A stretch of 59,471 bases of DNA from assembly GCA_016201285.1 (NCBI GenBank), contig JACQDE010000003.1:1-59471 (forward strand), written 5' to 3'. This DNA is from Acidobacteriota bacterium. GTDB taxonomy: Bacteria > Acidobacteriota > Terriglobia > Acidiferrales > UBA7541. This document shows positions 50,726 to 59,334 of this stretch, one piece after another; position 1 is the stretch's first letter; each line of letters opens with the position of its first letter. The notes under the pieces were generated by a model. It did not search any database. It was not told the origin of the DNA and worked only from the letters and a program-made list of their open reading frames with translations. Made by a program: the position numbers and the translations under genes.

Positions 50726-51172
50726 GAGTTGGTCTTTCGCGATTTGTGCGTCCCGACGTTTTGTGTCGGGCAGACCGGCCCGGTCGCTAGTCGGGGCGGG
50801 CTTTAGCCCCGCCCGGAATGTGTGGGCGCTGCTTGCTGCGCCCCGTGGAGGCTCAAATGGCGCCATTCATCTCACCGGCAATTCTAATCGGCTCGACGCT
50901 CGCTTCGTTTTCGCTCGCGCTGCTGCTCGCGCGCCTCGGACTCGCGGCGATGTTTCGCCTGCTTCCCGCCGCCGGTCCGCGCCTTCGCGTCATTTCCGGC
51001 GGCCGCACACGGACGTATGTAGGGGCGACCGGCAGGTCGCCCGCGTAGGACAGGCTTTCCAGCTTGTCCCGGGCGGAGCCGAGGGGCCTGTCCACTTCGC
51101 CATTTGGGCAAGGGGTCAGGCTGAACAATTTTCTCAGCGGCGTCCTGACGGTCGCCCTGGAAAGGGGGTCCC
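50726..51172. repeat. REP-like palindromes in a 447-bp spacer
   Basis: Palindromes include CCCGAC/GTCGGG near 50756-50774, GGGGCGGG..CCCCGCCC near 50796-50816, GGGCGACC (51023-51030)/GGTCGCCC (51035-51042), and GGACAGGCT (51048-51056)/AGCTTGTCC (51061-51069) followed by GGGCGGAGCCGAGGGGCC. A small open frame (50857-51048) lies among them and is listed separately. The same palindrome types occur at 15534-15745 and 52638-52748. Confidence 0.7.
50857..51048 (+). CDS. Possible small single-helix membrane protein
   Basis: 63 residues from ATG 50857, with GGAGG five bases upstream. Residues 5-36 form one hydrophobic helix (SPAILIGSTLASFSLALLL), then FRLLPAAGPRLRVISGG. The last 13 residues (TYVGATGRSPA) are read from a REP-like palindrome, and the stop TAG comes from the repeat itself, so the original 3' end may have been lost. 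Coding is plausible from the ribosome-binding site and helix but unproven. No family recognised. Confidence 0.4.
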   Translation: MAPFISPAILIGSTLASFSLALLLARLGLAAMFRLLPAAGPRLRVISGGRTRTYVGATGRSPA

Positions 51173-52627
51173 ATGCTTCTGTTGAGGTACTTGCTCCTGA
51201 CGGCGGGCTTCGGATTGTTTGTCGGTGCCATCGCCGTCGTCGTCTATGACGTCTTCTCCGCCATCCAGTACCGGCGACTGATTGCCGCCGGCGCCGGTGG
51301 TTCCGCGCTTCGCCCGCACGCCGTCCGTCTGCGTCTCGCGGCCAAACTCGCAGTGATCGCCTGGCTCCCGCTTCTGCTCGGTCTGAGCATCGAGGTCGTG
51401 CCCAGCGGCATGGCCGGCGTGCGCGTCAGCCAGTTTGCCGGCACGCGTCCCGGTGCGCTCAACCCCGGTGTGCATTTCGTCCTGCCTCTGGTCGAATCGA
51501 TCGTGCTTTACGACACGCGCGAGCACGTCTTCACCACCGCCGGCGCCGAACCCCGCAAGGAAGAGGCGAAGCCCAAGGCCGAAGTCCTCCGCGTCCACGC
51601 CCGGGAAGGCCTGCCCATCGGTCTCGCCATCAGCGTACGTTACCGCCTCGACCCCAAGCGACTCGACTACATCCACGCGAACCTTCCGCCGCAGGTGGAC
51701 GAAGAGCTTGTCGCGCCCGTCGTCGCCAGCGTCTTCCGCCAGATTGTGCCCAACTTCACCGTCCGCGAAATCTTCGCCGCGCGCCGCGAGGAAATCCGCA
51801 AGGCCGCCGCCGACGCCATCTCCACCCGCCTCGGCTCCGACGGCCTCCTGGTGAAGGAGGTCATGCTCCGCGACATTGTTCTGCCGGTGGAATACGCCAG
51901 GGGCCTCGAAGGCCTGCTGCTGAAGGAGCAGGAAAACGAACGCCTCGGCGTCGAGACCGAAATCAAGCAGAAGCAGGTCCGCACCGCCGAGCTCGAAGCG
52001 GAAGCCGCCAAGGTCCGCGAAGTCAAGCAGGCCGAAGGTGCCGCTCAGGTCCGCGTGCTCGAGGCCAAGGGCGAAGCCGACGCCATGCAGCACACCCTCC
52101 CCCTCAAGCAGAAGCAGATCGAGCAGTCCCGCCTCGAAGCCGAAGCCCGCAAGGAATCCACGCTGAAGAACGCCGAGGCTGCCGCGCAAGCCAAGGTGAT
52201 TGACAGCAAGGCCGAGTTCGAGCGCCGCAAGCTGCTCGCCGACGCCGAGGCCAACCGCATCCGCGTCACCGCCGCGGCCGACTCCGAGCGCATGAAGCTC
52301 GAAGCGCTCGTGCTCAAGCAGAACCCGATGCTCATCCAGAAGATCATCGCCGAACGGCTCTCCGACAAGCTCCAGATGATCATGGTGCCGTCCGACGGAA
52401 AATTCTTCTTCGCCAACGACGTGCTGCGTTCCGCGTTCAACGGAAACGCCGTCGCGCAGCCCGACGACAACGACGACCCGTCCGGCGACACGCCCGCGCC
52501 GCGCCACCCCAACGGCGGCTCGAACGGCAACGCCCATGGCAACGGAAACGGCAATGGTAACGGGAATGGCGGCGCTAATGCCAACGGAAATGGAAGCGCC
52601 AACGGCAACCGCCGCCCCCCGCGGTAG
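51173..52627 (+). CDS. SPFH/band-7 (prohibitin/flotillin-like) membrane protein
   Basis: 484 residues from ATG 51173 (AAAGGGGG upstream). Two N-terminal helices (about 1-25 and 60-80) precede the SPFH domain: IEVVPSGMAGVRVSQFAGTRPG, PGVHFVLPLVESIVLYDTR, then EGLPIGLAISVRYRLDP and FTVREIFAARREEIRKAA. Residues about 245-385 are a charged coiled coil rich in Ala/Glu/Lys (LKEQENERLGVETEIKQKQ and so on), used for ring assembly. The C-terminal 60 residues are a low-complexity Asn/Gly tail built from a GGNAA(C/T)-type DNA repeat. Family role: membrane microdomain scaffold or protease regulator. Confidence 0.88.
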   Translation: MLLLRYLLLTAGFGLFVGAIAVVVYDVFSAIQYRRLIAAGAGGSALRPHAVRLRLAAKLAVIAWLPLLLGLSIEVVPSGMAGVRVSQFAGTRPGALNPGVHFVLPLVESIVLYDTREHVFTTAGAEPRKEEAKPKAEVLRVHAREGLPIGLAISVRYRLDPKRLDYIHANLPPQVDEELVAPVVASVFRQIVPNFTVREIFAARREEIRKAAADAISTRLGSDGLLVKEVMLRDIVLPVEYARGLEGLLLKEQENERLGVETEIKQKQVRTAELEAEAAKVREVKQAEGAAQVRVLEAKGEADAMQHTLPLKQKQIEQSRLEAEARKESTLKNAEAAAQAKVIDSKAEFERRKLLADAEANRIRVTAAADSERMKLEALVLKQNPMLIQKIIAERLSDKLQMIMVPSDGKFFFANDVLRSAFNGNAVAQPDDNDDPSGDTPAPRHPNGGSNGNAHGNGNGNGNGNGGANANGNGSANGNRRPPR

Positions 52628-53018
52628 CTTGCGTAGCGCCCGCCTTCAGGGCGGCATTTGTAGGGGCGAGCTTCAGCTCGCCATCTGAGGTTCAACGATG
52701 TTGTCCCGCTGGCAAGACCGCTCCGTAGGACAGGCTTTCAGCCTGTCCACGCCGGGCTCGTCATCGGTCAGCCGCTGGCAAAACCCCTTGCGGGTGGCTT
52801 CGCTCCGGTTGGCGCCGGGCGCCGCCGCACTCGCCGCTTCCGGCGAAGCCACCCTGCCAGCGCCCCCAGCCTTGCGTCGTTCCGAGCGGAGCGAGGAATC
52901 TCTCTTCGTCACTTTAACCCTTCAACCTATTAACTCTTTAACTGTGTCACGCTGCAATTTTCCCCGTGTGCTAACATGACCTCCCGCGTCCCGACTCTTC
53001 GGCAGGTGGCGCACTCTC
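52628..53018. repeat. 391-bp spacer with REP-like and GAGCGAAGCGAGG-type repeats
   Basis: No gene is seen. GCCCGCC/GGGCGGC lies near 52638-52654, GGGCGAGCT/AGCTCGCC at about 52664-52682, and a perfect GGACAGGCT (52728-52736)/AGCCTGTCC (52740-52748). At 52879-52901 TTCCGAGCGGAGCGAGGAA is a relative of the ATCCTGAGCGAAGCGAAGGAT element at 57699-57723. A promoter for 53019 is not obvious. Confidence 0.65.
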
Positions 53019-54281
53019 ATGCCGGCTACGCGCCGTCTCATTCTGATCATCATCGTCCTTCTCATTCTGCTTTTGTTTCTCACTGTCCCCGGTGTCTCGT
53101 TGGCCCAGGCTTCGCTAAACGCCTGGCAGGACCCGGCCCGCGAGCTCGCCAAGAAAATCGCCGTCATCGCCAGCCCGCGCCAGACGGTCACGCTTTCCGT
53201 CCGCAATATTTCTTCTCTTGCCGACTCCGAGGTCGCCGCCGTGCGCCTCGCTCTTGAAGCCGAACTTCGCGTGGGGGGCCTCCGCCTCGCTGCAAAACCC
53301 AACGGCGCCCCTGAACTCCGCATCACGCTCTCCGAAAATTTGCAGGGCCTTCTCTGGGTCGCCGAACTCCTCCGCAACGATGGGCGTGAAGTTGCTATGG
53401 TTTCGCTTCCAAAAGCTGCCGCGCCTACGCCAACAGCAACAACTCAGATGTTCGTCCTCCAATCCAAACTCATCTGGGAACAGGACGACCCGATTCTCGA
53501 TTTCGCATTGCTCGACCCCGGCAACCCCGGTGCTGGCCAGCGCCTCTTGCTCCTGGAGCCCACAGGGTTGTCTCTTTACCAGGCCGACCAAGAGCACTTC
53601 AAGTTTCAGCAATCCGTACCTCTACCAACCAATGGAACGCCAGCGCGCGATCCCCGCGGATACTTAGTGCTCCGCGACGATCATTTCTTGCTCTCAATTG
53701 CAGGGAATTTATGCCGAGGTTTCTTGGATCAGAAGCTGAATGTGACCTGCTGGAACCAGAGCCAGGATGTGCCCCGCCAATATGTCGAGGAGTTGCATTG
53801 GCTCGAACTGAGCCTTGTTCCGCGCAGAAACTATTTCCGCCAGAGATTTCGAGCAGAGGGAAGCGACGAGCAAGGGGAATCCCTCTTTTCTTCTGCGGCA
53901 GGGTGGGTCGAAGGCGGAGAGCCTTTACGTTTCGACGTCGGCTTGGACGGCGTCGCCCGCCTTTACCGCATGAATGCAGATCGTGCTCCGGCAGCGCGTT
54001 TTTCAGGGTGGGGCAGTCAAGTGTCTGGAATCAGCAGCCATTGCGGCCGTGAACGCCAGCTCTTGGTCACGCGAGCAGGGGACTGGACTGAACTCGATGC
54101 CGTGCAGGCATTCGACGTCATCGGAACCCAAGCGGTGGCCGTGAGTTCTCCTTTGGAGTTTCCGGGCCCCGTGAAAGAACTCTGGCCCGGCAAAACATTC
54201 ATGACAGCTCTGGCCATTGTGCAGAACCTGAAAACCTCTCGCTATGAAGCGCACACTCTCACTCTTTCTTGCGGCCGCTAG
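53019..54281 (+). CDS. Exported protein of unknown function
   Basis: 420 residues. A strongly hydrophobic N-terminal segment (LILIIIVLLILLLFLTVPGVSLAQA) works as signal peptide or anchor. Residues 40-130 look like an alpha/beta domain (VTLSVRNISSLADSEVAAVRLALEAELRVGG, then LRITLSENLQGLLWVAELL) similar in style to envelope assembly proteins; the rest is beta-rich and might be propeller-like. Not recognised. It overlaps the following solute-binding-protein gene by 38 bp, so it belongs to the sensor operon below. Confidence 0.65.
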   Translation: MPATRRLILIIIVLLILLLFLTVPGVSLAQASLNAWQDPARELAKKIAVIASPRQTVTLSVRNISSLADSEVAAVRLALEAELRVGGLRLAAKPNGAPELRITLSENLQGLLWVAELLRNDGREVAMVSLPKAAAPTPTATTQMFVLQSKLIWEQDDPILDFALLDPGNPGAGQRLLLLEPTGLSLYQADQEHFKFQQSVPLPTNGTPARDPRGYLVLRDDHFLLSIAGNLCRGFLDQKLNVTCWNQSQDVPRQYVEELHWLELSLVPRRNYFRQRFRAEGSDEQGESLFSSAAGWVEGGEPLRFDVGLDGVARLYRMNADRAPAARFSGWGSQVSGISSHCGRERQLLVTRAGDWTELDAVQAFDVIGTQAVAVSSPLEFPGPVKELWPGKTFMTALAIVQNLKTSRYEAHTLTLSCGR

Positions 54282-55752
54282 CCTGCTTGTAGCGCAGGCA
54301 CTCCTGCTCGTCCCGCTTGCCCCGAGCGGAGGCGAGGGGAGCGGAGCCGAGGGGCCTGCGCCCTCTGGCGTCACGTCGGCCCGCGCCTCCACCCGCCCGC
54401 GTTACTGCGGTACACTTCGCGTCGAGCTCAGCGCCCGCGTCGCCTTGCTCGACTCCGCCGAAAAACCCGCCGACGGGCCCGAAGCCATAGCCAAGCAGCG
54501 TCTCTTGAATCTGGCCTTCGATCCCCTCGTGCGCCTCGACGCAAACGGCCAGCCGAAACCAGCGCTCGCGCTTTCCTGGAAGTCGGACGCGGCCAGCAAG
54601 CGCTGGGAATTCCGCCTGCGCCCGGGCGTGAAGTTTCACGATGGCACTCCGCTTGCTCCCTCCGATGTTGTGGCTGCGCTCGCAAAAGAACGGGAGAGCT
54701 GGCGAGTCTCCGCGTCAGGAGACTCCATCCTGATTCTGTGCGACGAAGCGCATCCCAACCTGCCCTTCGAGCTTGCTCTTGTTTTCATTTCCCGCCGCGC
54801 AGGCGACGATGCTCTTGTCGGTACCGGCCCCTTCCGCATCACCTCCTGGCAGCCCGGCGCTCGCGCCGTATTCTCCGCCAACGAAGATTACTGGGAAGGC
54901 CGGCCATTCGTGGACAGCATCGAAGTCGAAATGGGGCGTCCCCGGCGCGAACAACTCCTCGATTTCGAGCTGGGCAAGACCGACCTGATCGAGCTCGCGC
55001 CCGACCAACTCCGCGCCCTGGCGCAGAGCGGCAAGAAAACATGGTCCTCCGCGCCGGTGCAGTTTTACGGGCTAGACGTCGTCAGCACCAGGTTTGAGAG
55101 TTCCACCTCCGATTTCCGTGATGCCCTCTCCCTGGCCATCGACCGCGCCGCCATTCACAACGTCCTGTTGCAGAAACAGGGCGAGGTCGCAAGCGGGTGT
55201 CTCCCGCAGTGGTTGAGCGGCTACTCCTTCCTGCTGTCCACAGTTCGCAATCTCGACGACGCCCGCAAGTCGCTCGCAAAGCTACCTGCTGTGCTCCCGC
55301 CCTTAACCTTTGCCTACGATTCGGCGGATCCTTTGGCGCGGGCTATCGCCGAGCGCGTGGCGCTCAACGCCCGCGAGATTGGTGTTACTCTTCAGGTGAA
55401 GCCGCGAAACCAGTTGGAAAAGGACGCGCGCCACGATATAGAACTCTTCCGCCGGCACGTTGGCGTGCCGAACGCCGGCGTGGCGATGGATTTCGTTTGC
55501 CCGTCGAACCACTGGGGTTATTGGGCGATGAAGACCGGAGGGACGGAGCAGATGTACAAGCTGGAATTGGATTCGCGCGCGCAGGCGCCGTATCGTGTGC
55601 CGCTCTTCTATTTGCCGGAGAGCTTTGCCATCGCCGCGCGCGTGAAAAACTGGACGCCCTTTCGCTGGGGCGAATGGCGTCTTGCTGACGTCTGGCTCGC
55701 GCCCGACGAATCCATCGTGCCGCCGGCGCCCAAAGGACCGGAGAAGCCGTGA
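54244..55752 (+). CDS. Extracellular solute-binding protein, family 5 (SBP_bac_5)
   Basis: 502 residues. A signal peptide (KRTLSLFLAAASLLVAQALL) is followed by a Pro/Gly-rich linker (about 24-50) whose DNA contains a REP-like GGAGCCGAGGGGCC. Family landmarks are LLNLAFDPLVRLDANGQPKPALALSW, WEFRLRPGVKFHDGTPLAPSDVVAAL, VGTGPFRITSWQPGARAVFSANEDYWEG and DFRDALSLAIDRAAIHN. It binds peptides or similar solutes in the periplasm. No ABC permease or ATPase gene is present. Its stop overlaps the histidine kinase start (GTGA), so it likely serves as a sensor subunit. Confidence 0.85.
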   Translation: MKRTLSLFLAAASLLVAQALLLVPLAPSGGEGSGAEGPAPSGVTSARASTRPRYCGTLRVELSARVALLDSAEKPADGPEAIAKQRLLNLAFDPLVRLDANGQPKPALALSWKSDAASKRWEFRLRPGVKFHDGTPLAPSDVVAALAKERESWRVSASGDSILILCDEAHPNLPFELALVFISRRAGDDALVGTGPFRITSWQPGARAVFSANEDYWEGRPFVDSIEVEMGRPRREQLLDFELGKTDLIELAPDQLRALAQSGKKTWSSAPVQFYGLDVVSTRFESSTSDFRDALSLAIDRAAIHNVLLQKQGEVASGCLPQWLSGYSFLLSTVRNLDDARKSLAKLPAVLPPLTFAYDSADPLARAIAERVALNAREIGVTLQVKPRNQLEKDARHDIELFRRHVGVPNAGVAMDFVCPSNHWGYWAMKTGGTEQMYKLELDSRAQAPYRVPLFYLPESFAIAARVKNWTPFRWGEWRLADVWLAPDESIVPPAPKGPEKP

Positions 55753-57656
55753 CCTTTCGTACTCGCCTGCTGATTGCCTTCACGCTGATGGTCGTGTTCG
55801 CCGTCGCCGTGGTGGCTTGGGCGGTCAGCGCCACCACGCGCCGCGCCTTCGAGCAGCTTGACGCCCAGCGCACGCAGGCCCTCGTCGCGCAATTTCAACA
55901 GGAGTTCGCACGTCGCGGCGCAGAGATCGTCCGCCGCGTGGACGGCGTCGCCGAAACCGAAGCCACGCAGCGCATGGCCCTGAAGCTGAATCTCCCCGAC
56001 GCCGACGTTTCTCTCTACGTCAACGACGCCACCGGCATCTCCCGCACCCATCAGCTCGATTTCGTGGAGATCGACAACCACGACGGCGCCATCATCTCTT
56101 CCGCGCAGTGGCCCGCGCGCTTCGGCTACAAGAACGACTGGGTCACGCAGCCGGTGGACTGGAAGGCCCGAGGCGCGTTCCTGAGAAAAGAGGAACTCCC
56201 CGACGGCTTTGCTCTCGCGCTCGTGGCCGTGCGCCCCGTTGCCGTCGGCGAGCGCAGGATCTACATCATCGGCGGCCAGCGCCTGGACAAGGAGTTCCTC
56301 GCCTCGCTGGTGCTGCCCGAGGGCATGCGCGCACTGCTTTATCGCAACCTCGAACAAAACTTCGTGGGGGCTTTGCTCACTGACGCGAACGGCCCGCTGC
56401 CCCAGTCCGACATGGTTGCGCCGCTCATCGAAGACGTGCGCCGCCTGCCCCGTGACCTCGCGGGCCAGCCACGCGAGCTGGTGCAAACCATTCAATGGTC
56501 GCGCGATCCGGCCAGCGCCGAATCCGTTCACGCCATTCCGCTTCTCGGACCGGCCAGGGAGCTTCTCGGCGTGCTGCTCGTTGCCAGCTCGCGCCGCGAA
56601 ATTGTCGCATTGGGGAGTTTCATTCGCTCCACAGCGTTTCTGGTCGCCGCAGGCGGTATTCTCCTCGGCTTCCTGCTGAGCTGGTGGGCCTCCGCGCGCA
56701 TTACCAGTCCCGTGCAGCAGCTTGTCGCCGGAGCGCGAGAGGTGGCCTCTGGCAACTGGCACGCGCGCGTGGACGTTCCCGCCGGCGGTGAAATAGCCGA
56801 GCTGGCTCGCGCCTTCAATCACATGACGTTGCAACTGGCCACGCAGCGCGAGCAATTGGTGCAGTCCGAGCGCGTCGCCGCCTGGCGCGAACTGGCCCGC
56901 CGCCTCGCTCACGAGCTGAAGAATCCGCTCTTCCCGCTGCAAATCACCGTGGAAAATCTTCAGCGCGCGCGCCAGCACAGCCCGGGCGAATTCGACGAGG
57001 TCTTCCGCGAGAGCACCAACACGCTGCTCGCCGAGCTTTCCAACCTCAAGACCATCGTCGGCCGCTTCAGCGATTTCGCTAAAATGCCCGCGCCGGATTT
57101 GAAGACGGTGAACATGAACGACGTCGTGCGCGATGCTCTGCGCCCGTTCTACGCGCAGTTTACCGCCCTCGGCCGCCCGTCCATCACGCCTGAGCTGTAC
57201 CTGGAAGAAGACATCCCCTCGATTGAGGCCGATCCCGACCTGCTGCACCGCGCCGTGCAGAACCTGGTCCTCAACGCGCTCGACGCCATGCCCGCCGGCG
57301 GCACGCTCACCATCCGCACGCGGCCCGGCGCGGCTGGCGGCGTGCTCTTCGAAATTGCCGACACCGGCGCCGGCCTCACGCGCGAAGAGTGCGAGCGCCT
57401 CTTCACGCCTTACTACACCACCAAGCAGTACGGCACGGGCCTCGGCCTGGCCATCGTGCAGTCCGTGGTCAGCGACCACACCGCCAAAATTAGCGTGGAG
57501 AGCGAATCCGGCCATGGCACCACATTTCGCATCGAATTTCCATCGCGGCCCGTCCCGCTTTGCGGGACCGGCCTTGCCGCTTCTGTAGCACACTCCCCGG
57601 AAATCATTTCGCAGGATGCTTCGGAAATTATGAAGGCCAAGTCGGAGGTTGTCTGA
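55749..57656 (+). CDS. NtrY-like membrane sensor histidine kinase
   Basis: 635 residues from GTG 55749. Helix 1 is at about 6-28 and a periplasmic sensor region of about 250 residues follows; helix 2 is at about 295-315. A HAMP domain (RITSPVQQLVAGAREVASGN) leads to HisKA with the phospho-acceptor His388 in RLAHELKNPLFPLQ. The ATPase core has NLVLNALDAM (N box), DTGAGL (G1), LFTPYYTTK (F) and GTGLGLAIV (G2). The C-terminal 27 residues read partly from a REP-like palindrome (57552-57568) and are probably dispensable. Coupled to the solute-binding protein upstream and the sigma-54 regulator downstream. Confidence 0.92.
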   Translation: MTFRTRLLIAFTLMVVFAVAVVAWAVSATTRRAFEQLDAQRTQALVAQFQQEFARRGAEIVRRVDGVAETEATQRMALKLNLPDADVSLYVNDATGISRTHQLDFVEIDNHDGAIISSAQWPARFGYKNDWVTQPVDWKARGAFLRKEELPDGFALALVAVRPVAVGERRIYIIGGQRLDKEFLASLVLPEGMRALLYRNLEQNFVGALLTDANGPLPQSDMVAPLIEDVRRLPRDLAGQPRELVQTIQWSRDPASAESVHAIPLLGPARELLGVLLVASSRREIVALGSFIRSTAFLVAAGGILLGFLLSWWASARITSPVQQLVAGAREVASGNWHARVDVPAGGEIAELARAFNHMTLQLATQREQLVQSERVAAWRELARRLAHELKNPLFPLQITVENLQRARQHSPGEFDEVFRESTNTLLAELSNLKTIVGRFSDFAKMPAPDLKTVNMNDVVRDALRPFYAQFTALGRPSITPELYLEEDIPSIEADPDLLHRAVQNLVLNALDAMPAGGTLTIRTRPGAAGGVLFEIADTGAGLTREECERLFTPYYTTKQYGTGLGLAIVQSVVSDHTAKISVESESGHGTTFRIEFPSRPVPLCGTGLAASVAHSPEIISQDASEIMKAKSEVV

Positions 57657-57723
57657 AACGAGTCACGAGCTGGATGCGGAGCGAATCGGTTTGTTTTTCA
57701 TCCTGAGCGAAGCGAAGGATCTG
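57552..57723. repeat. REP-like palindrome in the kinase 3' end and a downstream ATCCT/AGGAT element
   Basis: GTCCCGC (57552-57558) TTT GCGGGAC (57562-57568) is a perfect palindrome inside the kinase coding region near its end. ATCCTGAGCGAAGCGAAGGAT with flanks (57699-57723) follows in the spacer before the response-regulator gene. Both belong to dispersed repeat types seen elsewhere in the window. Confidence 0.6.
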
Positions 57724-57774
57724 CACATGAAAAGGCCAATGAAAATGACAGATTCTTAGCTAGCCACGAATCTC

Positions 57775-59187
57775 ATGCCACCCAAAGCCAACCTGCTGAT
57801 TGTGGACGACGACGCGAACACTCTCGCGTCGCTGGCCCGCGCCTTCCGCCTGGCCGGCCACGAAGCCACCGTCTGCGACTCGGCCGCCCGCGCGCTCGAA
57901 CTCGCCCGCGCTCAGCGTTTCGACCTCATCCTTTCCGACGTGGTCATGCCCGGCAAGGACGGCCTCAGCTTTCTCGAGGACCTGAAGAATCTCGGCGTTA
58001 CCTCGCCCGTCGTGATGATCTCCGGCCAGGCCAATATTGAAATGGCCGTGCGCGCCACGCGTCTCGGCGCCGTGGATTTTCTTGAAAAGCCGCTCTCCAC
58101 CGACAAGCTGCTGCTCACCGTGGAAAACGCCCTGAAGCTCAAGCGCCTCGAGGAAGAAAACGTCGAGCTGCGCCAGCGCCTGGGCAAGCACGAACTCATC
58201 TGGTCGAGCGAGGCCATGCGCCGCGTGATGGCCCAAGCCGAGCGCGTTGCGGCCAGCGAGACACGCGTCTGCATCCTCGGCGAGACCGGCACCGGCAAGG
58301 AACTCATCGCCCGCACGCTGCACGAAAAAAGCGCCCGCCGCGACGCGCCCTTCATCACCCTGAATTGTGCCGCCGTCCCCGCCGAGCTGATTGAATCGGA
58401 ATTATTCGGTCACGAGAAGGGCGCCTTCACCGGCGCCGCCGCGCGCCACGCCGGAAAATTCGAGCAGGCCCACGGCGGCACGCTCTTTCTCGACGAAATC
58501 GGCGACATGCCCCTGCCCATGCAGGCCAAGCTGCTCCGCGTGCTCGAGGAAGGCGAAATCGAGCGCGTCGGCGGCGACCGCGCCCTCCGCGTGGACGTCC
58601 GCGTTCTCGTCGCCACCCACCGCAATCTCGAAGAGCTTGTCCGCCAGGGCAGTTTCCGCCAGGACCTCTTCCATCGCGTCTTTGTTTTCCCGCTGCAACT
58701 GCCGCCGCTCCGCGAGCGTCTCGACGACATTCCCGTCCTCGCCGCGCATTTCGCCGCGCAAATCGCTGCGCAAAACAGCTGGAAGCCGCGCACCTTTTCA
58801 TCCGAAGCGTTCGCGGCCCTTCAGCAGTACGCCTGGCCCGGAAACGTCCGCGAGCTGCGCAACGTCATCGAGCGCGTCCTGCTCCTCTCCACAGACCTGG
58901 TGGATGCCGCCTCTGTCCAGCTTGCTCTCCCGCAACTTGCTACTGCTTTTTCTGCAGGGGCGTCGCAAAGCTTCGGGACAACGCCCGCTTATGTTGGCGT
59001 AGCCACCGGCACACTCACCCAGCGCGTCGAAGCCTTTGAACGCGAAGTCCTCCTCGCCGAGCTCAAGCGCCACAACCATCACATGACCAACACCGCCCGC
59101 GCCCTCGGCCTCGAGCGCAGCCATCTCTACAAAAAATGCCAGCAGCTCGGCATCGATCTCCGCGCCGCCCGCAAATCCAACTCCTGA
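57775..59187 (+). CDS. Sigma-54-dependent response regulator (NtrC family)
   Basis: 470 residues. Receiver domain 6-118 with phospho-acceptor Asp55 ([13 protein letters not shown]) and conserved Lys105. AAA+ domain: Walker A GETGTGKE at 169-176, the sigma-54 contact loop GAFTGA at 216-221, Walker [13 protein letters not shown], and arginine-finger region [12 protein letters not shown]. The C-terminal FIS-type helix-turn-helix ([22 protein letters not shown]) binds DNA. It activates sigma-54 promoters in response to the adjacent kinase; targets are unknown. It starts 118 bp after the kinase stop. Confidence 0.93.
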   Translation: MPPKANLLIVDDDANTLASLARAFRLAGHEATVCDSAARALELARAQRFDLILSDVVMPGKDGLSFLEDLKNLGVTSPVVMISGQANIEMAVRATRLGAVDFLEKPLSTDKLLLTVENALKLKRLEEENVELRQRLGKHELIWSSEAMRRVMAQAERVAASETRVCILGETGTGKELIARTLHEKSARRDAPFITLNCAAVPAELIESELFGHEKGAFTGAAARHAGKFEQAHGGTLFLDEIGDMPLPMQAKLLRVLEEGEIERVGGDRALRVDVRVLVATHRNLEELVRQGSFRQDLFHRVFVFPLQLPPLRERLDDIPVLAAHFAAQIAAQNSWKPRTFSSEAFAALQQYAWPGNVRELRNVIERVLLLSTDLVDAASVQLALPQLATAFSAGASQSFGTTPAYVGVATGTLTQRVEAFEREVLLAELKRHNHHMTNTARALGLERSHLYKKCQQLGIDLRAARKSNS

Positions 59188-59334
59188 TTGTTTTGTGTGG
59201 ATTTTGAATCTGAAATCTGCGATCTGACGCTTTCGGGGGGAAGTTAAAAACCTAAGAACAGCAAGATTTATCCCTCAACCTGCCCAAAAAAGGATTGCCC
59301 TGCTTCTGAACCCTATACCCAACACTCTACACCC
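59188..59334. other. Spacer before the right IS end
   Basis: 147 bp that are more AT-rich than the neighbouring genes. No gene, terminator or promoter is clear. Confidence 0.4.

Noticed and set aside
55608..57593. A 661-codon open frame on the minus strand
   Set aside because: Antisense to the histidine kinase, whose H, N, G1, F and G2 boxes are all present in order.
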